The translations under genes and the position numbers were made by a program. Below the pieces are notes generated by a model. That model made no database searches. It had not been told where the DNA came from and saw nothing but the letters and a program-made list of their open reading frames with translations. This document shows, one piece after another, positions 27,862-40,294 of a stretch of DNA of 64,000 nt (position 1 is its first letter; each line of letters starts with the position of its first letter). Origin of the DNA: Progne subis subis (lineage: Eukaryota; Chordata; Aves; Passeriformes; Hirundinidae); contig JAKJHU010000536.1 of the NCBI GenBank assembly GCA_022316685.1, positions 87,956-151,955 on the forward strand, written 5' to 3'.

Positions 27862-30092
27862 CTGCTGCTGGCAGAGGCTGTTTGTGAGGTCGGAAGTTTG
27901 GGTATTTATCAGGTTCCCGGTGTTCTTCCCCTGTGTCAGCAGTGCTGTGTAGAATCCGTGTTCCTGTCAGTGTCTGATCTTCTGAAGGGATGTGTCACGT
28001 TGGTAAGAAATACAACTTTTTAGCAGGCTCTTGTGTCTTCCCAACAGCAGCTGTGCTTGAACAGGCTGAATGTGTGCTGAACAAAATGCTGGTGGCTTTG
28101 TGTGGAACTTCTCTGCACGTTGCTGTCAGTCTTTATCATTCTCCATGATCCACAGAGGAGGACAGGAGAGAAAGATTTTGTGTCATCCATGCTTTGATCT
28201 TTGTCCCCAGCAGAGGATTGGGCCAAGCAACAAGTGTTCCTTGATGCTGTCTGTCTGTCTGTCATGGAGATGAAGGATGCTCTTGAAGCTGTGACTCTTT
28301 GAAAAGCCTGTGTGGGGCTGCGTGTGGAGGAGGAAATGCAGGAGGAAATGGCAGAACTGATTTGGGTTGTGTGCTTTTCTTGTTTTTTAAAGTAGAGGTG
28401 TGTCAAATGGAGCTGGGTGAGCCTTGGCTGTGAAATATTTAGCATGGCAAGAGAGTTGCCTGGGTGGGAAGGGAGAGATTCAAGGTGCAGCGGGAGATAT
28501 AAGGCGGGCATAATTCCCCCTGTGCAGATATTCTGTGACTCAGTCTGTGTCTGAAGCCTGCTGGGCTCTTTCCTTTTGGACCTATGAGGTGTCTTCACAG
28601 AACTTCAATGAGGAGGCAAATGCAACTTGCATAGCACAGAGAAGTGAAGATAGCTCTGTGAAATGAGTGGTGTTCATTAGAGTGGTCTGGGGAGCTGGGC
28701 CTCCCCTGTCAGGTGTTTTTAAGATGTGTGGGTGGAAGAACCGCATGGATGATGTGAAGGGTTGGAAATCTGAGTCCTGTGAGCTGAGTGTGGATGTCTG
28801 CTGAAAGACTCCAGGGAATGATTTCCTCCATTCCCTGTCCAGTTCCTATCTCTAGTATGAGGCAATGTGAGGTTTTTCTTCTCAGAGGAACTGTCTAGAA
28901 GATATGTATTGCAGCTGCATGGAGAACCCTGGGATGTTCTAACTAAGTATTTGCACAGCATCATAATTGTGTCACTAAAAGCTTCATGTTGTACTTATGA
29001 AAGATGCCGTATGGGAAGATCAAGGTATGTATGTGGTGCCTATAGACAACGTTATTAATCATCTACTCTGAGTTCTATGATCCAGAAGAGTGTTGTGAGC
29101 TCCTCAGTTGTGCAGGTGATGACTTTGTGTGTCACTGTTCTGATGATCTGAAGAAGGTTCCTTCTTGTGTGTAGGTAAAAAGAGAGAGACTTCCCTCGAC
29201 GTGTTTCTTTAAAATGTCTCTGTCAGAAATGCTTTTCTTGTGCCATGGCTAGGGTGAGAACTCAAATATTCTCCGTGGTAAGGAGATGCTGTGTGAGCAG
29301 CTTTCCATCTGGTGGAGTGTCTAAATTGGGAAGATCTGTGCGAAGCACGTGGGCTGTGAAGGGCCAGGGGGAGTGTTGGGGTGTGGTGTGTGAGGAGGCA
29401 CTGCTGGAGACATGGCATGTGTTTTGTTGGTGCCCAGGGCTATTGCTGGCCTTGTGAACACGAGTCAGGAGGAGTCTCATGGTTTGATGTTGTGTGCTTG
29501 GGGCTCAAATGGCCCACTTTGGGTTGGGTCCTCTTTGGACTCCAGAGTGGTGGGCACACATGCTGTGAGGAGTCCATGTGCTGAAGAGCGGTGATGTTGC
29601 CTTGGAGCTGACACTTGGCTGGCTGGGTCTTTGACAGAGCTGGTGACCATTTATTGCCCACATGACATTTTACACTTGTTCAAATAATTGGGAGGAAGAG
29701 AATAATCTTAGTTGTGGTGCTTGGGATCTGAGAAGCTGTGCACACAGCTTTTCTTCTACGGACGTTCGTAGGCAAACTTTGCTTTCCTGTTGTGTTTGGA
29801 CAGAGAGAAGAAGTCTGTCTATCCTGAGACAGGGCCGCTGCTGGAGCTCACTGTGACAGAGTCCGAAATGAATGAATGGATTGTGTCAAGTTCTATTTGT
29901 CCTAGCAGTCAGATGAGGCCCACAGCTGAGGTTCCAAGCTCTTTCTTTATCTTTCTCTGCAAGGAAATGACTGTCTGGGGTGAGCTCCTGTGTGAGGCCT
30001 CCTGTGCATCTGTTACAATCGAGTTTCCTGTGCTGTGTATATACTACAGCTGACAGGATCTGAGATGTGAGGCCGTGATTGACACTCTCCTG

Positions 30093-30160
30093 ACGTGGGC
30101 AGATACATCTTCCACCAGACCAGGTTGCTCGTAGCACCTCCCAGCCTGACCTTGAATATT
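30093..30160 (-). mobile_element. CR1 3' tail, truncated by a deletion (copy 2)
   Basis: Matches the distal part of the reverse CR1 at 579-710. The terminal AGAATCATAGAATGG part and about 200 bases of neighbouring unique DNA are missing, joined at CTCCTGACGTGGGC. The breakpoint lies inside the CR1, so this is a deletion in this copy rather than an empty site. Confidence 0.8.
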
Positions 30161-30987
30161 TCATTAAAGACATACAACTTCATGAATATATGTTTCCCCA
30201 AGGTGTTGTTTTCTCTGTGGCCAAGATACAACCAAAATGTTGGTATATGTTGATGGTGAACCTGAAGGCTGTGAATGCAGAGTGAGGAGGGTGAGAGCTC
30301 AGTTCTGTGCCAGGAAAAGCGGTGAATCTGTGTGGGTTTGGCTGAGAAATGGTTTGATTTGCTGCTTGGTGCCAAAGCCAGAGCCATTTCTGTTCTGTTC
30401 TCATCCTGCTTTCTCTCTCATCAAGGACAATGACCTCAACAGTAACCGTTCCTGTAGAACCATAATTCTTGTCTAGAACAGCTAATTAATCCTGTGTGAA
30501 ACCTCCATTATCCATCTGTATTTCTGTGCAACATTGCAGTGTAGAATTTCTTCAGAGCTGTAATTGCACTTTCACTCAGGCCTTTGTTTCCAGGTTGGGT
30601 TGCAGCTCATTTTCACAATTCTCATCAGTACTTTTAAATTTGGGAATTGTGCCTGTCATTTTCCAGTAAATCCGTATCCAGCCACCTAGGAAAGAGTTGT
30701 GTGTGTGTGGGAAAACAGGAAGAATGGGAAGCAGGAGCAGTAAGAGAATCTGTTCTAATTTGTCAGGAGATGTAACTTGAGAAAGAGGCGGATGAGAAGC
30801 TGTTTAAAGTGCTGGTTTCATAACTGTGCAAGGTGAGCAGGCCATGCAGTAGAAAAGTTGCTGAGGACAGGACTAATTGTTCAAATGAAGGCCCCTGTCC
30901 TGCTGTCCAGTGTAAGTCTTTAGGGCCACACTTGCAGCCTGAGACCTGAGTGACTTCTCGGTGCTCTCAGGGATGAATTTGAAGGCC

Positions 30988-31019
30988 AAGGCCTAGAACC
31001 AAGGCCTAGAACCAAGGCC
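30988..31019. repeat. 13-bp tandem repeat (copy 2)
   Basis: Same AAGGCCTAGAACC array as at 1535-1566. Confidence 0.85.
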
Positions 31020-31587
31020 TTCACTGTGAGCATCTCTGAGAGCTTGTTGTCTTCTAATGCTTCCCTGCCTTATCTGATTCATGGTCTGGGGTTTTCTGCA
31101 GGCTTTTCTTTTTCATTTCTTTCCCCCCTTGATTTACTCTGTATGTGGGTACACTTACAGTTATCAACAACCTATCTTTTTTAGAACTGTATGGAGTGTT
31201 CCTGGCTCTTGTTGCAGTGGGAGTGGAAGGCAGGAGATGTGAGAGTGACTTTGTGTTCTGTTCCTGCTGGGAGAAATAGATGGAAATATGACTTTAGTAG
31301 AGGTTGCATCTGTGTGGTGGAGAAGAGCAGGTGATAAAGACAGAGGAGGAGATTTCCCTCTGAGGCAAATGGTTTGATGAGCCATTGTCCCCTTGGATGA
31401 CTGCTGATCTTTTAGGATGGTTGTTTATCAACTGTGTGCTTTAGAATCCTTCAGTTCCTTATCATGATGGTGGTGAGCAGACAAATGTACCTCCCTTGTG
31501 GGTGTGGCTGCAGTGAACTATCATCTCATGATCAATTGGACCAGAGAGGAGATGGCCACAAGCAAAACCTCCCAGCTGCATGGCGCA

Positions 31588-31604
31588 GAAGAAGAAGAAG
31601 AAGA
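31588..31604. repeat. GAA microsatellite (copy 2)
   Basis: Same GAA run as at 2124-2141, with about the same number of units. Confidence 0.85.
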
Positions 31605-32099
31605 GAGGGGAGCTGTGTGTGTGAGGCTGGAGAAGAAGTCGGTCATTCCCTTGCGCTTGTCCTTTGTCATAGATAACACAGGCCCGTGCCTGATGGAGGG
31701 CAGTGTGATTGGCGTTGCTTCTGTGGAGCAAGTGAGAGCTACAAAATGTTATTGCATCTGTTCATTTCTCTGTGTTCCTGACTCTTGCACTGCTTGTTGT
31801 CATGAGCTCAGCCTGAGCGTGTCTGATCCTGTGTGGAAGGTCCTCCTCTGTCCCGATTGCCCGAGTGCAGGTGCAGTTCCCACACGCACCTGTGATGTTT
31901 CCAGCTGTACAGAGGAAGGGTTTCATCAGCACAGGGGTGCTCACCCAGGAGCACTTTGTCATGTCGTGTAATAATGCAGAAACATCTCTGCTGCGGTGGT
32001 CAAAGTGCAGAGCAGCCACCCAGCCCAGCCAAGGTTTCCATGAACAGATCAGGGGCCAGGGGGGGAACCTGTGCAGTGTCCCCCACATCATCACGCGGA

Positions 32100-33100
32100 G
32101 GAACATGCTGGGCAATCCTCTGGAGGCTGTTAAATGGCTGAGGAACAGGCTGCACACTCATCTCCAAAGAGTTATTGGCGGTGGCTCCACGTCCAGCTGG
32201 AAAGCAGTAACTTGTGTTGTCCCTCAAGGGTCCTTGCTGGGACCAGGACTGTTTAGTACCTCCATGGAGAATGGGATCGAGTGCACCTGAGAACATTTGC
32301 AGCTGCCAGCAGTGTGAGTTGATTCCCCAGAGGGCAGAGATGCCAGCGAGGGATGGGCTGGAGCAGTGGCCCCGTGCAACCCTCAGGAAGGTGAACAGGG
32401 CAAAGTGCAAGGTCCTGCAGCCGGGTTAGGGGCAATCCCCAGTTTGAACAGAGAGCAGGGGACAGGGAAGCGCTTAGCAGAGAAGAACTTTGGGTTCTTG
32501 GTGCGTGACAAGATGGGACACGAGCCGCCCATGGGCACCTGCTGCTCCGATTGTGTCCTGCACTGCACACCAAGTTTTGTGCCTGGCAGGTCGAGGGAGA
32601 TCCTTCCCCCTCTAAACGCTTTTTGTGAGACCATGGACTGCATGCAGATCCTGGGCCAGTGTCCCAAATGGACATGCTAGAGTCCCTAGGGATCATGGAA
32701 TTGATCTGAGGGTTGGAACATCTCTGCTGTGCAGAAGGACTGAAGGAGCTTAGGTCTTCAAGCATGGAGAAATGATACCTCTGTGATGCCTTTTCAAATT
32801 ATTTCGCTTTATCAATTTTAAATCAGCCTATAAGGATATATGGACAGGCCCTTTTACAAGGGCTAGTGGTCATCGGACAGCAGAGGAAGTGTTTTTAACC
32901 TAAAAGAAGTGAGGTTTTCGATTAGGAGAAAGCTTTGCAGTGTGGGTTGTGAGAAAATGGAGCATATTGCCCAGAGAGTTTTGGATATGCCTCCAACAGT
33001 CAAGTCTAGGAGAAAGTGTTCCTGCTCGATGGCAGAGGTGTGGATTAAATGGACCTTTAAAGAAAAGTTGAAGTGTGAAACTGAACACATTGTTTAGCTC
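32100..33100 (+). mobile_element. Degenerate CR1 LINE fragment (beta spacer copy 2)
   Basis: Counterpart of 2640-3613. The reverse-transcriptase remnant is a little easier to read here: KWLRNRL, then GSTSSWKAVT and VPQGSLLGPGLF, then NGIECT. Broken in frame and inactive. Confidence 0.75.
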
Positions 33101-33529
33101 TTTGAAGCACTCAGCGTTGCTTGCACTTCTCACTGTCAGGTTGCTCAGCTATGGAGATGCAGATGAAAACAACTTAATGAGTCATAAACAAAAGAGTAAA
33201 TGTTTTTCTGCTGTCTTGGCATGGGGGTTGCTTACAGTGCTCTGAGGCTGATTTATAGCTCCGATTAATTCATCCCAGTTAATGAAGGGACAAGTCAAGA
33301 GATGTGACAAAGTTCGAAAAAACTCTTTAATCGTCCCTAAAATTGATGGTTTATTCACGGCAGTAGATGTGCCGTGATCTTATTAAAAAGAGCTAATTCC
33401 ATTTTTCCTGCCCTTCATGAATGTCTGCTTCCCACTGTTCACTTGTGACTGGAAAGGATGCGCTAAAAGCAGCGGAGAGCACATCTGAGATGGAAGCGGC
33501 GTGGAACTCGAATGAAGCCGGTGCCGGTG

Positions 33530-33926
33530 CTGTTGGTGTTGGCCGCGGCGGAGAGAGGCCGTGTGCCGGTGGCGCCCCGAGCCCCGCCCCAAGCCGGGCC
33601 CCGTTGAGCGCGGCCATCGGGCGGCTGCAGCGGCGTCGCGGCGCCTCCGGGTGCCGCTGTTGGCCGGCGCCGAGCGGCGCTGGATCCGCGGCCGCCGCAG
33701 CGTCCTGCCCCCGCAGGCTGCTCGCTCGCCCGGCGCCGGCCACAGCGGCAGCGGCAGCGGCAGCGGCGGAGGGCGGCGCTGGGCGCGGAGCGGCGGCGTC
33801 CGAGGCGGCCCGAGCGGCCCGGCTGCGCGGCGGCGGCCCGAGCGCTGTGCGGCGAGAGCGGCCGCGAGGGAGGCAGGGCAGCGGCGGGAGCGGTGCGGGA
33901 GCGCGGCGAGCGCTGCGGGCCGGAGA
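33530..33926 (+). promoter_or_regulatory. GB-3 promoter and 5' UTR block
   Basis: Same GB promoter block. The GGCAGC run (about 33743-33768) is the shortest of the five. One substitution gives GGATCCGCGG where the others read GGAGCCGCGG, next to the candidate CGCT element. Confidence 0.6.
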
Positions 33927-36418
33927 ATGGCGCTGAGGCGGCGGCAGAGGCGCGGGCCGGGCGGCGGGCGAGCGCTGCCGGCCGCGCTGCTGCTGTGCCT
34001 GTGGTGCCGGGCGGCGGCCGAGCGGCTCCGCTACGCATTCCCGAGGAGCTGGCCACAGGCTCGCTCGTGGGGCCGCTGGCGCGGGACCTGGGGCTCAGCG
34101 CGGACGAGCTGCCGGCGCGCAAGCTGCAGGTGGCGTCTGCCGGCAAGAAGCAGCCGAAATATTTCACGGTGAATGAGGACAACGGGAACCTGTACGTGAA
34201 CGAGAGGCTGGACCGGGAGGAGATGTGCGGCGACTCGGCGACCTGCTCCGTCAGCTTCGAGGTGATGGTAAAGAACTCCACTGAACATTTTCCGTGTTCG
34301 AAGTGTACATCGAGGACGTGAATGACAACTCCCCGACCTTCAGCAAAGACTGCTCTGGACCTGGAGATTGGTGAATGGACGCTTCCCGGTGCTCGTTTTC
34401 CGCTAGAGATGGCCCGAGATACGGATGTAGGAAGCAATTCTCTGCTGCACATATCAGCTCACAAGCTAACCCATTCCTTCTCACTAGTCATGAATGGAAA
34501 AGCAGGTGGAAAGAAGCAGCCGGAATTGGTGCTAGAGACATGCTTTGGACCGGGAGAAGCAGAGCTCCTTTGAGCTGGTGCTGACAGGCAATAGACGGTG
34601 GGGACCCCGCGAGGATCCGGAACTGTCCAGTTCCATCAATGTGACAGACGCCAATGACAACCCGCCCGTGTTCAGCAAAAGCCTCTACGAGGCGCGAGTG
34701 GCGGAGAATTTGCCGGTGGGGTCGGCTGGTGCTGCAGGTACGGGCCACGGACTGCAGATGTAGGCTCGAACGGGCGAGTGTCCTACTCCTTCAGCAGCGT
34801 CCGGGATACTGTCAGAGCGTTGTTCGCTGTCGACAGTGAGCAGTCGGGGAGGTCAGGACGGTGGGTCCACTGGATTTCGAGGAGAAGAGTAATACAACTT
34901 CGGCCTGGAGGCGAGAGACGGCGGCGGGCTTCACCGATCACTGTGAAGTTGCAGATCGACATCATGGACGTAAAATGACAACGCGGCCCGAGATCACCAT
35001 TCTGTCCTCTCTCGAGTCCGGTGCCTCGAGGACGTGCCAGGTCGGGACCGTGGTGGCTCTCCTGAACTGTGAACGACCCAGGACTCCGCGAGAAACGGTC
35101 AGGTGTCGTGCGAGCTGTCGGGAGAGGCGCCGCTGTCGATCGTGGCGTCGTCGGGCGGCTCGTACAAGGTGGTGACGGCGAGCGCGCTGGACCGCGAGCA
35201 GGCGGCCGAGCACCGCGTGACGGTGGTGGGCCCGGGACCGGGGCAGGCCGGCGCTGCGGAGCAGCGCGGAGCTGGTGCTGGAGGTGTCGGACGTGAACGA
35301 CAACGCGCCGGTGTTCGAGGAGGCGGCGTACAGCGCGTACGTGGCGGAGAACAACGCGGCGGGCGCGCTGGTGCTGCGCGTGCAGGCGCGGGACGCGGAC
35401 GCGGGCGCCAACGGGCGCGTGAGCTACTGGCTGGCGGGCGGCAGCGCGGGCGCGGCGGGCGCGGCGCCGCCGGTGTCGGTGGAGGCGCGGAGCGGCGCGC
35501 TGTACGCGCAGCGCTCCTTCGACTACGAGCGCTGCCGCGAGTTCGCGGTGGCCGTGCGGGCGCAGGACGGCGGCGCGCCGGCGCGCAGCTCCACGGCCAC
35601 GGTGCGCGTCTTCGTGCTGGACCGCAACGACAACGCGCCGCGGGTGCTCTGGCCGGCGCCGGCGGCGGGAGAGGCGGCGGGAGAGGCGGCGGGAGCGGCG
35701 GCGACTCCTTTCGAGGTGGTTCCGCGCTCGGCCGAGGCCGGCTACCTGGTGGCCAAGGTGGTGGCGGTGGACGCGGACGCGGGGCGCAACGCGTGGCTGT
35801 CGTACGAGCTGGTGCAGGCGTCGGAGCCGGCGCTGTTCCGCGTGGGGCTGCACAGCGGCGAGGTGCGCACGGCGCGGGCCGTGTCCGAGCGGGACGCGGC
35901 CAAGCAGCGCGTGGTGGCCGTGGTGAAGGACCACGGGCAGCCGGCGCTGTCGGCCACGGCCACGCTGCACGTGGTGCTGGCCGAGAGCTTGCAGGAGGCG
36001 CTGCCGGAGCTGAGCGAGCGGGCGGCGGGCGCCGAGGCGCCGGCGGCCGAGCTGCAGTTCTACCTGGTGCTGGCGCTGGCGCTGCTGTCGGCGCTCTTCC
36101 TGCTGAGCGTGGCGCTGGCCGTGCTGGCTCGCCTGCGCCGGGCCGGGCCGCCCGCCGTGCTGCGCTGCCTGGGCGCGCAGCGCTTCTCGGTGGCCGGCGC
36201 CGCCTTCCCGGCCGACTTCTGCGAGGGGCACCTTGCCCTACTCCTACAACCTGTGCGTGGCGGCGCCGGCCCGCGCCCTGCCCGAGGCCGCTTGGCCGCC
36301 GCCGCCCTTGCCCATCCTGTCGGCGGAGGAGCTGCTGCCCGGCGATTCCTGCCACAAACCAAGCCCCAACAGCGGCGCCGTTGTGGGAGAGGTGCCCGCC
36401 GACCCGGATGCAGCTCAG
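33927..36418 (+). CDS. PCDHGB: Protocadherin gamma B-type variable exon GB-3 (frame heavily disrupted in EC1-EC4)
   Basis: Signal peptide and EC1 start are as in GB-2, but a base is missing at about 34034 (TACGCATTCC against TACGCCATCC). Further small indels follow near 34275, 34296, 34345, 34446 and onward to 35229; most are extra bases, and the exon is about 20 bases longer than expected. From about 35275 EC5, EC6 and the membrane helix are open and match the other GBs, until one extra G near 36228 (GAGGGGCACC) shifts the tail. The C-terminal end and donor differ from other GBs (GATGCAGCTCAG|GTCTGT). Damage confined to EC1-EC4 and continuous with an indel-rich flank (about 32800 on) suggests poor consensus; a real pseudogene cannot be excluded. 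Confidence 0.85.
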
Positions 36419-37515
36419 GTCTGTAAAGCGAATTCCTTCCTTCTGCGCCTTTAAATAACAATATGCTCGTGCCGGGGAGCTGCTGTGTTTTTTTTTCCTT
36501 CCCGGACTATTTTTTGTGGTTATGGCTTTTTTCCATGACGCCGTGAAACAATCCCTTCTCTTGTTTCTTTTTGCATTAAGTGCTGCAAATGGGCAATCGC
36601 TGCCTCATCAGCTGTAGGTTTGGTAGGCTCATTGGGAGGTTCCTAACCTTCAGCAGTTTTGAAGCACATTTGATAATGACACATTCTGGTTCAGCTGAAA
36701 GACTTTCTTTAGGAAAAATATGTTTTGTTAATTGTTACTTGTTATTAACGAAGGAGGCGGGCCTTTATTCTGTAGAATGAGATGTACATGCCGGGCTTGG
36801 TGTGGAGAGTTTTCCTTCTCGATAGTTTTTTTATCGAAAGTATGTATTTGGGACCGTCTGTCAGGTGGCCCAATCCCCTTCTTTTGAGGGAAAGCTGCTG
36901 TGGGAATGCTTATACTTATGAGTCAGGTTAATTTAGGATTTCAGAAAAACTCAGTGTGGGAGTACTAAGTAATCAGAGTGAGTGTTTTCATGCCTATATT
37001 GAGTAAAATTGTAATGAAAAATGAGAAGTCCGGCTTGGAGAACCGGGAGTAATGCAGACTTATTCAGAGTAGTGTCTTATGTGCAGGGTCAAAATAGCAA
37101 TGACCGGCCCTGCAGTGCTGGATTCGGTGGCCACTGTGAACGTTGCGACAGTTTCATGAGTAGTTTTCCTATTCCATAGCACTAGTTTGATACGCTTTAA
37201 GGCTGTTCTTCAAGAACGACTCGTATAAAACTGGAGCTGGTGGAGGAATTTGCAATTCAGACGCATGCCGTAAAACTCGTGATACCCTAGAGGTCATATT
37301 CAGAGATGGTTACAACTCATGTTATAGGGACATGATAAAGACATTTTTCCGGGCGGTAGAAATAGCATAATCACAAGGAGGCGTGCTAACTTCTGTGCGG
37401 TCGTCATCAGTGGAGGATGAAAACAGAGGTCATGTGGACAAGAGCCGAAGCAGGAGATCCGCGCTGGACGAAAAGCGAGGATTTCTTAGCAGTTGTGTCC
37501 CCTCCGCTCGAGCTG
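36419..37515. other. GB-3 to GA-3 spacer (short, unique)
   Basis: About 1.1 kb before the GA-3 promoter, against roughly 2.8-3 kb in the other GB-to-GA spacers. Apart from the GB donor GTCTGTAAAGC at its start I cannot align it to them, and it has no LTR-like element. No gene or repeat is recognised. Confidence 0.7.
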
Positions 37516-37845
37516 TCCGCGGGCGGGCAGCGCTGGGCAGCGCTCGTTGCCTGCAGTGCCGGGAGGAGGCTGCGGGCGCCGCTGCTGACCGAGAGGAGCG
37601 AGAGGAGCTGGGAGCGCTCCCGGCAGCCCCGCCCGCTGCGGATCGGCTCGGTCACGGCTCGCTCGGTGTCTGGCTCGGCGGCCGGGAGATCTCCAAGCGT
37701 GAACGCGGTGCGGAGCCGTTCTGCAGCAAGACAGAGGAGCCGGTGCCTGAAATACCGTGCAGAAGCTGGGAGCAAGAGTCAGAGCCGGAACTGTCTGGGT
37801 TGGCGGCGAAGGAGCTGCGGGCGGAGGAGCGGTGCCGCGGCGGAG
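37516..37845 (+). promoter_or_regulatory. GA-3 promoter and 5' UTR
   Basis: Homology to the other GA promoters starts sharply at GCGGGCGGGCAG, directly before the paired box CAGCGCTGGGCAGCGCT at 37528-37544. It covers about 140 bases and stops again in the leader near 37655. Sequence upstream of the box is unrelated, or only faintly related. Confidence 0.55.
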
Positions 37846-40294
37846 ATGTGCGCGGCGGGGAGGCGCTGGGGCCGGCGGCAGCGAGCTCTGCTCTGCGCCG
37901 TCCTGCTGGCGGCGTGGGAGGCGGCGTGCGGGCAGCTGCGCTATCCGGTGCCCGAGGAGATGCCCAAGGGCTCCTTCGTGGGCGACGTGGCCAAGGACCT
38001 GGGGCTGCAGCTACCGGAGGTCCGAGACCGTGGCATCCGAGTGGTCTCAGAAGGTAGGACGCAGTATTTCACGCTGCATGAGAAGACGGGACATTTAGTG
38101 ACGGCGGAGAGGATCGACAGAGAGCAGCTGTGCCGGCTGGTGGAGAAATGCGTGCTGCGCTGTGAGCTGATAGTGGAGGGGGAAATGCAAGTTTACCGAA
38201 TCGAAGTGGAAATCACGGACATTAACGACAACGCCCCGATCTTCAAGGAAGTTGAGCTGGAAGAGAGAATAAGCGAGATGACGGCTCCGGGGTCGCGGTT
38301 TCCCCTGCCAGACGCTCACGACCCGGACTCGGGCCGGAATTCCCTGCAGAGCTACGAGCTGAGCGGTGACGAGCACTTCTCTCTGGCCGTGCAGGCGGGC
38401 CCCGGCGGCGATCAGCGTCCCGAGCTGGTGCTGGCCAAGGCGCTGGACCGGGAGGAGGCGGCGTTTCACGAGCTGGTGCTGAGGGCGAGCGACGGCGGCG
38501 ATCCGGCACGGACGGGCACGGCTCGGATCCGTGTGACGGTGGTGGACGTGAACGACAACGCGCCCGTGTTCAGCCAGGCGGAGTACACGGTGCGTGTGCC
38601 CGAGGACGTGCCCGTGGGCTCTCTGCTCGTCACCGTCACGGCCACCGGACGCCGACGAGGGCATGAATGGGCACGTGAAATACACGTTGAAAAAGGTTTC
38701 CAACATTGGCATCGGATATCTTCCAGCTGGACTCTGAGACTGGAGCGATCACTCTTTTGCGAAGCCTGGACTTCGAGGAAGGAGACTCTTATGATCTGGA
38801 GGTGCAGGCACGGGACGGCGGAGGCCTTTTAGACACTGCCAAAGTCACGATCACCGTGACAGACATAAACGATAATGTGCCAGTGATTTCGGTGAGGTCA
38901 GCGCTGAGTGAGATTCCTGAGGATGCCCCGTCAGGGACGGTGGTCGCCCTGCTACACGTGCAGGACCGGGACTCGGGAGCCAACGGTGCCGTGCGCTGCT
39001 TCACTCGAAAAGGACCGTCCCGTTCGGCTGGAGAAGTCCTTGATGATTACTACCGCGTGGTGACAGCGAGAGAGCTGGACCGAGAGCAGGTGTCGGAGTA
39101 CAACGTGACGGTGCGGGCGGCGGACGGCGGGTCGCCGGCGCTGCAGAGCAGCGCGGGTGCTGGCGCTGCGGGTGCTAGACGTGAACGACAACGCGCCGGT
39201 GTTCGCGGAGCGATCGCTACAGCGCGCGGCTGGGCGGAGAACAACGCGGCGGGCGCGCTGGTGCTGAGGTGCTGGCGACGGACGCGGACTGGGGGCAGAA
39301 CGCGCGCGTGCGGTACCGGCTGTGCGAGGGGCGGGTGCGGGCGCGCCGCTGTCGTCGTACGTGTCGGTGCGGCGGAGACGGGCGCGCTGTACGCGCTGCG
39401 CTCCCTGGACTACGAGCAGGTGCGCGAGCTGCAGCTGTGGGTGCTGGCGGAGGACGGCGGCGCGCCGGCGCTGAGCCGGCAACGCGTCGGTGCGGCTGCT
39501 GATCGCGGACGAGAAACGACAACGCGCCGCGGGTGCTGTACCCGCCGCCGGGCGCGGGCTCGGGCGGCGCGTGGTCGGGCGTGGAGCTGGCGCCGCGCGG
39601 GTCGGAGCCCGGCGCGCTGGGTGCCAATGTGGTGGCGGTGGACGCGGACGCGGGGCAGAACGCGTGGCTGTCGTACGAGCTGGCCAAGGCCACGGAGCCG
39701 GGGCTGTTCCGCGTGGGGCTGCACAGCGGCGAGGTGCGCACGGCGCGCTCGCCGCTGGCCCGCGACGCGGCGCGCCACAGCCTGGTGGTGGTGGTGAAGG
39801 ACCACGGGCGGCCGGCGCTGTCGGCCACGGCCACGCTCAGCGTGCTGCTGGCCGACAGCGTGGCCGAGCTGCTGGCCGAGCTGGGCGGCGCGGCCGAGGC
39901 GGCGGCGCCGGGCGAGCCGGCCGGCGGCCTGACGCGCTGGCTCGTGCTGGCCGTGGCCGCCGTCTCCTGCCTCTTCCTCGCCTTCCTGCTGCTGCTGCTG
40001 GCGCTGCGCCTGCGGCGCTGGCGCCGCCGCCAGCTGCTGCCGCCCGCCGCCGCCGCCGCCTTGCGCGGCGTGCCCGTCTCGCACTTCGTGGGCATCGACG
40101 GCGTGCGCGCCTTCCTGCGCTCCTACTCGCACGACGTGTCGCTCACGGCCGACTCGCGCAAGAGCCACCTGCGCTTGTCCCGCGCCAGCTGCTGCGACAC
40201 CCTCCCGGCCCGGCCGCTGCCCGACGAGCCCGAGCCGCTGCTCGGGGACGAGGATTCTGCTGCCGCCCGCCCCTCGGATCCCTCCGCTCCCTCG
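37846..40294 (+). CDS. PCDHGA: Protocadherin gamma A-type variable exon GA-3 (frame disrupted, mosaic)
   Basis: Start, signal peptide, EC1 and EC2 are open ([17 protein letters not shown], then linkers DINDN and DVNDN). Indels against GA-2/GA-4 appear from about 38646 and include 38692-38712, 39001-39015, 39153, 39209, 39228, 39266, 39338, 39371, 39475 and 39512; from about 39630 the membrane helix and [11 protein letters not shown] tail are intact. The donor is TCG|GTGAGT and the tail end is beta-type. The exon is a patchwork: EC1 linker side like GA-4 (CRLVEKC), [11 protein letters not shown] like GA-2, early EC4 like GA-2 (TVTDINDN, then SVRSALSEI), late EC4 like GA-1/GA-4 (DDYYRVVT). Whether it is functional depends on whether the clustered indels are real. 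Confidence 0.87.

Larger units (their letters stand above)
26734..33529. other. Beta-type GA-to-GB spacer (copy 2)
   Basis: Non-coding DNA from the GA-2 donor to the GB-3 promoter block. The first 3 kb (to about 29730) matches 40295-43270; the rest matches 1-4028 and 43289-47320. It contains a partly deleted reverse CR1, the 13-bp tandem repeat, the GAA run and the forward CR1 remnant. A 192-codon minus-strand open frame at 28020-28598 is kept in the other copy, but the two copies are too similar for this to mean selection. From about 32800 on, indels become dense. Confidence 0.8.

Noticed and set aside
28020..28598. 192-codon minus-strand open frame, repeated at 41571-42149
   Set aside because: The two copies are nearly identical DNA, so conservation carries no information; no domain or signal is recognisable. 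Transcript evidence would be needed.
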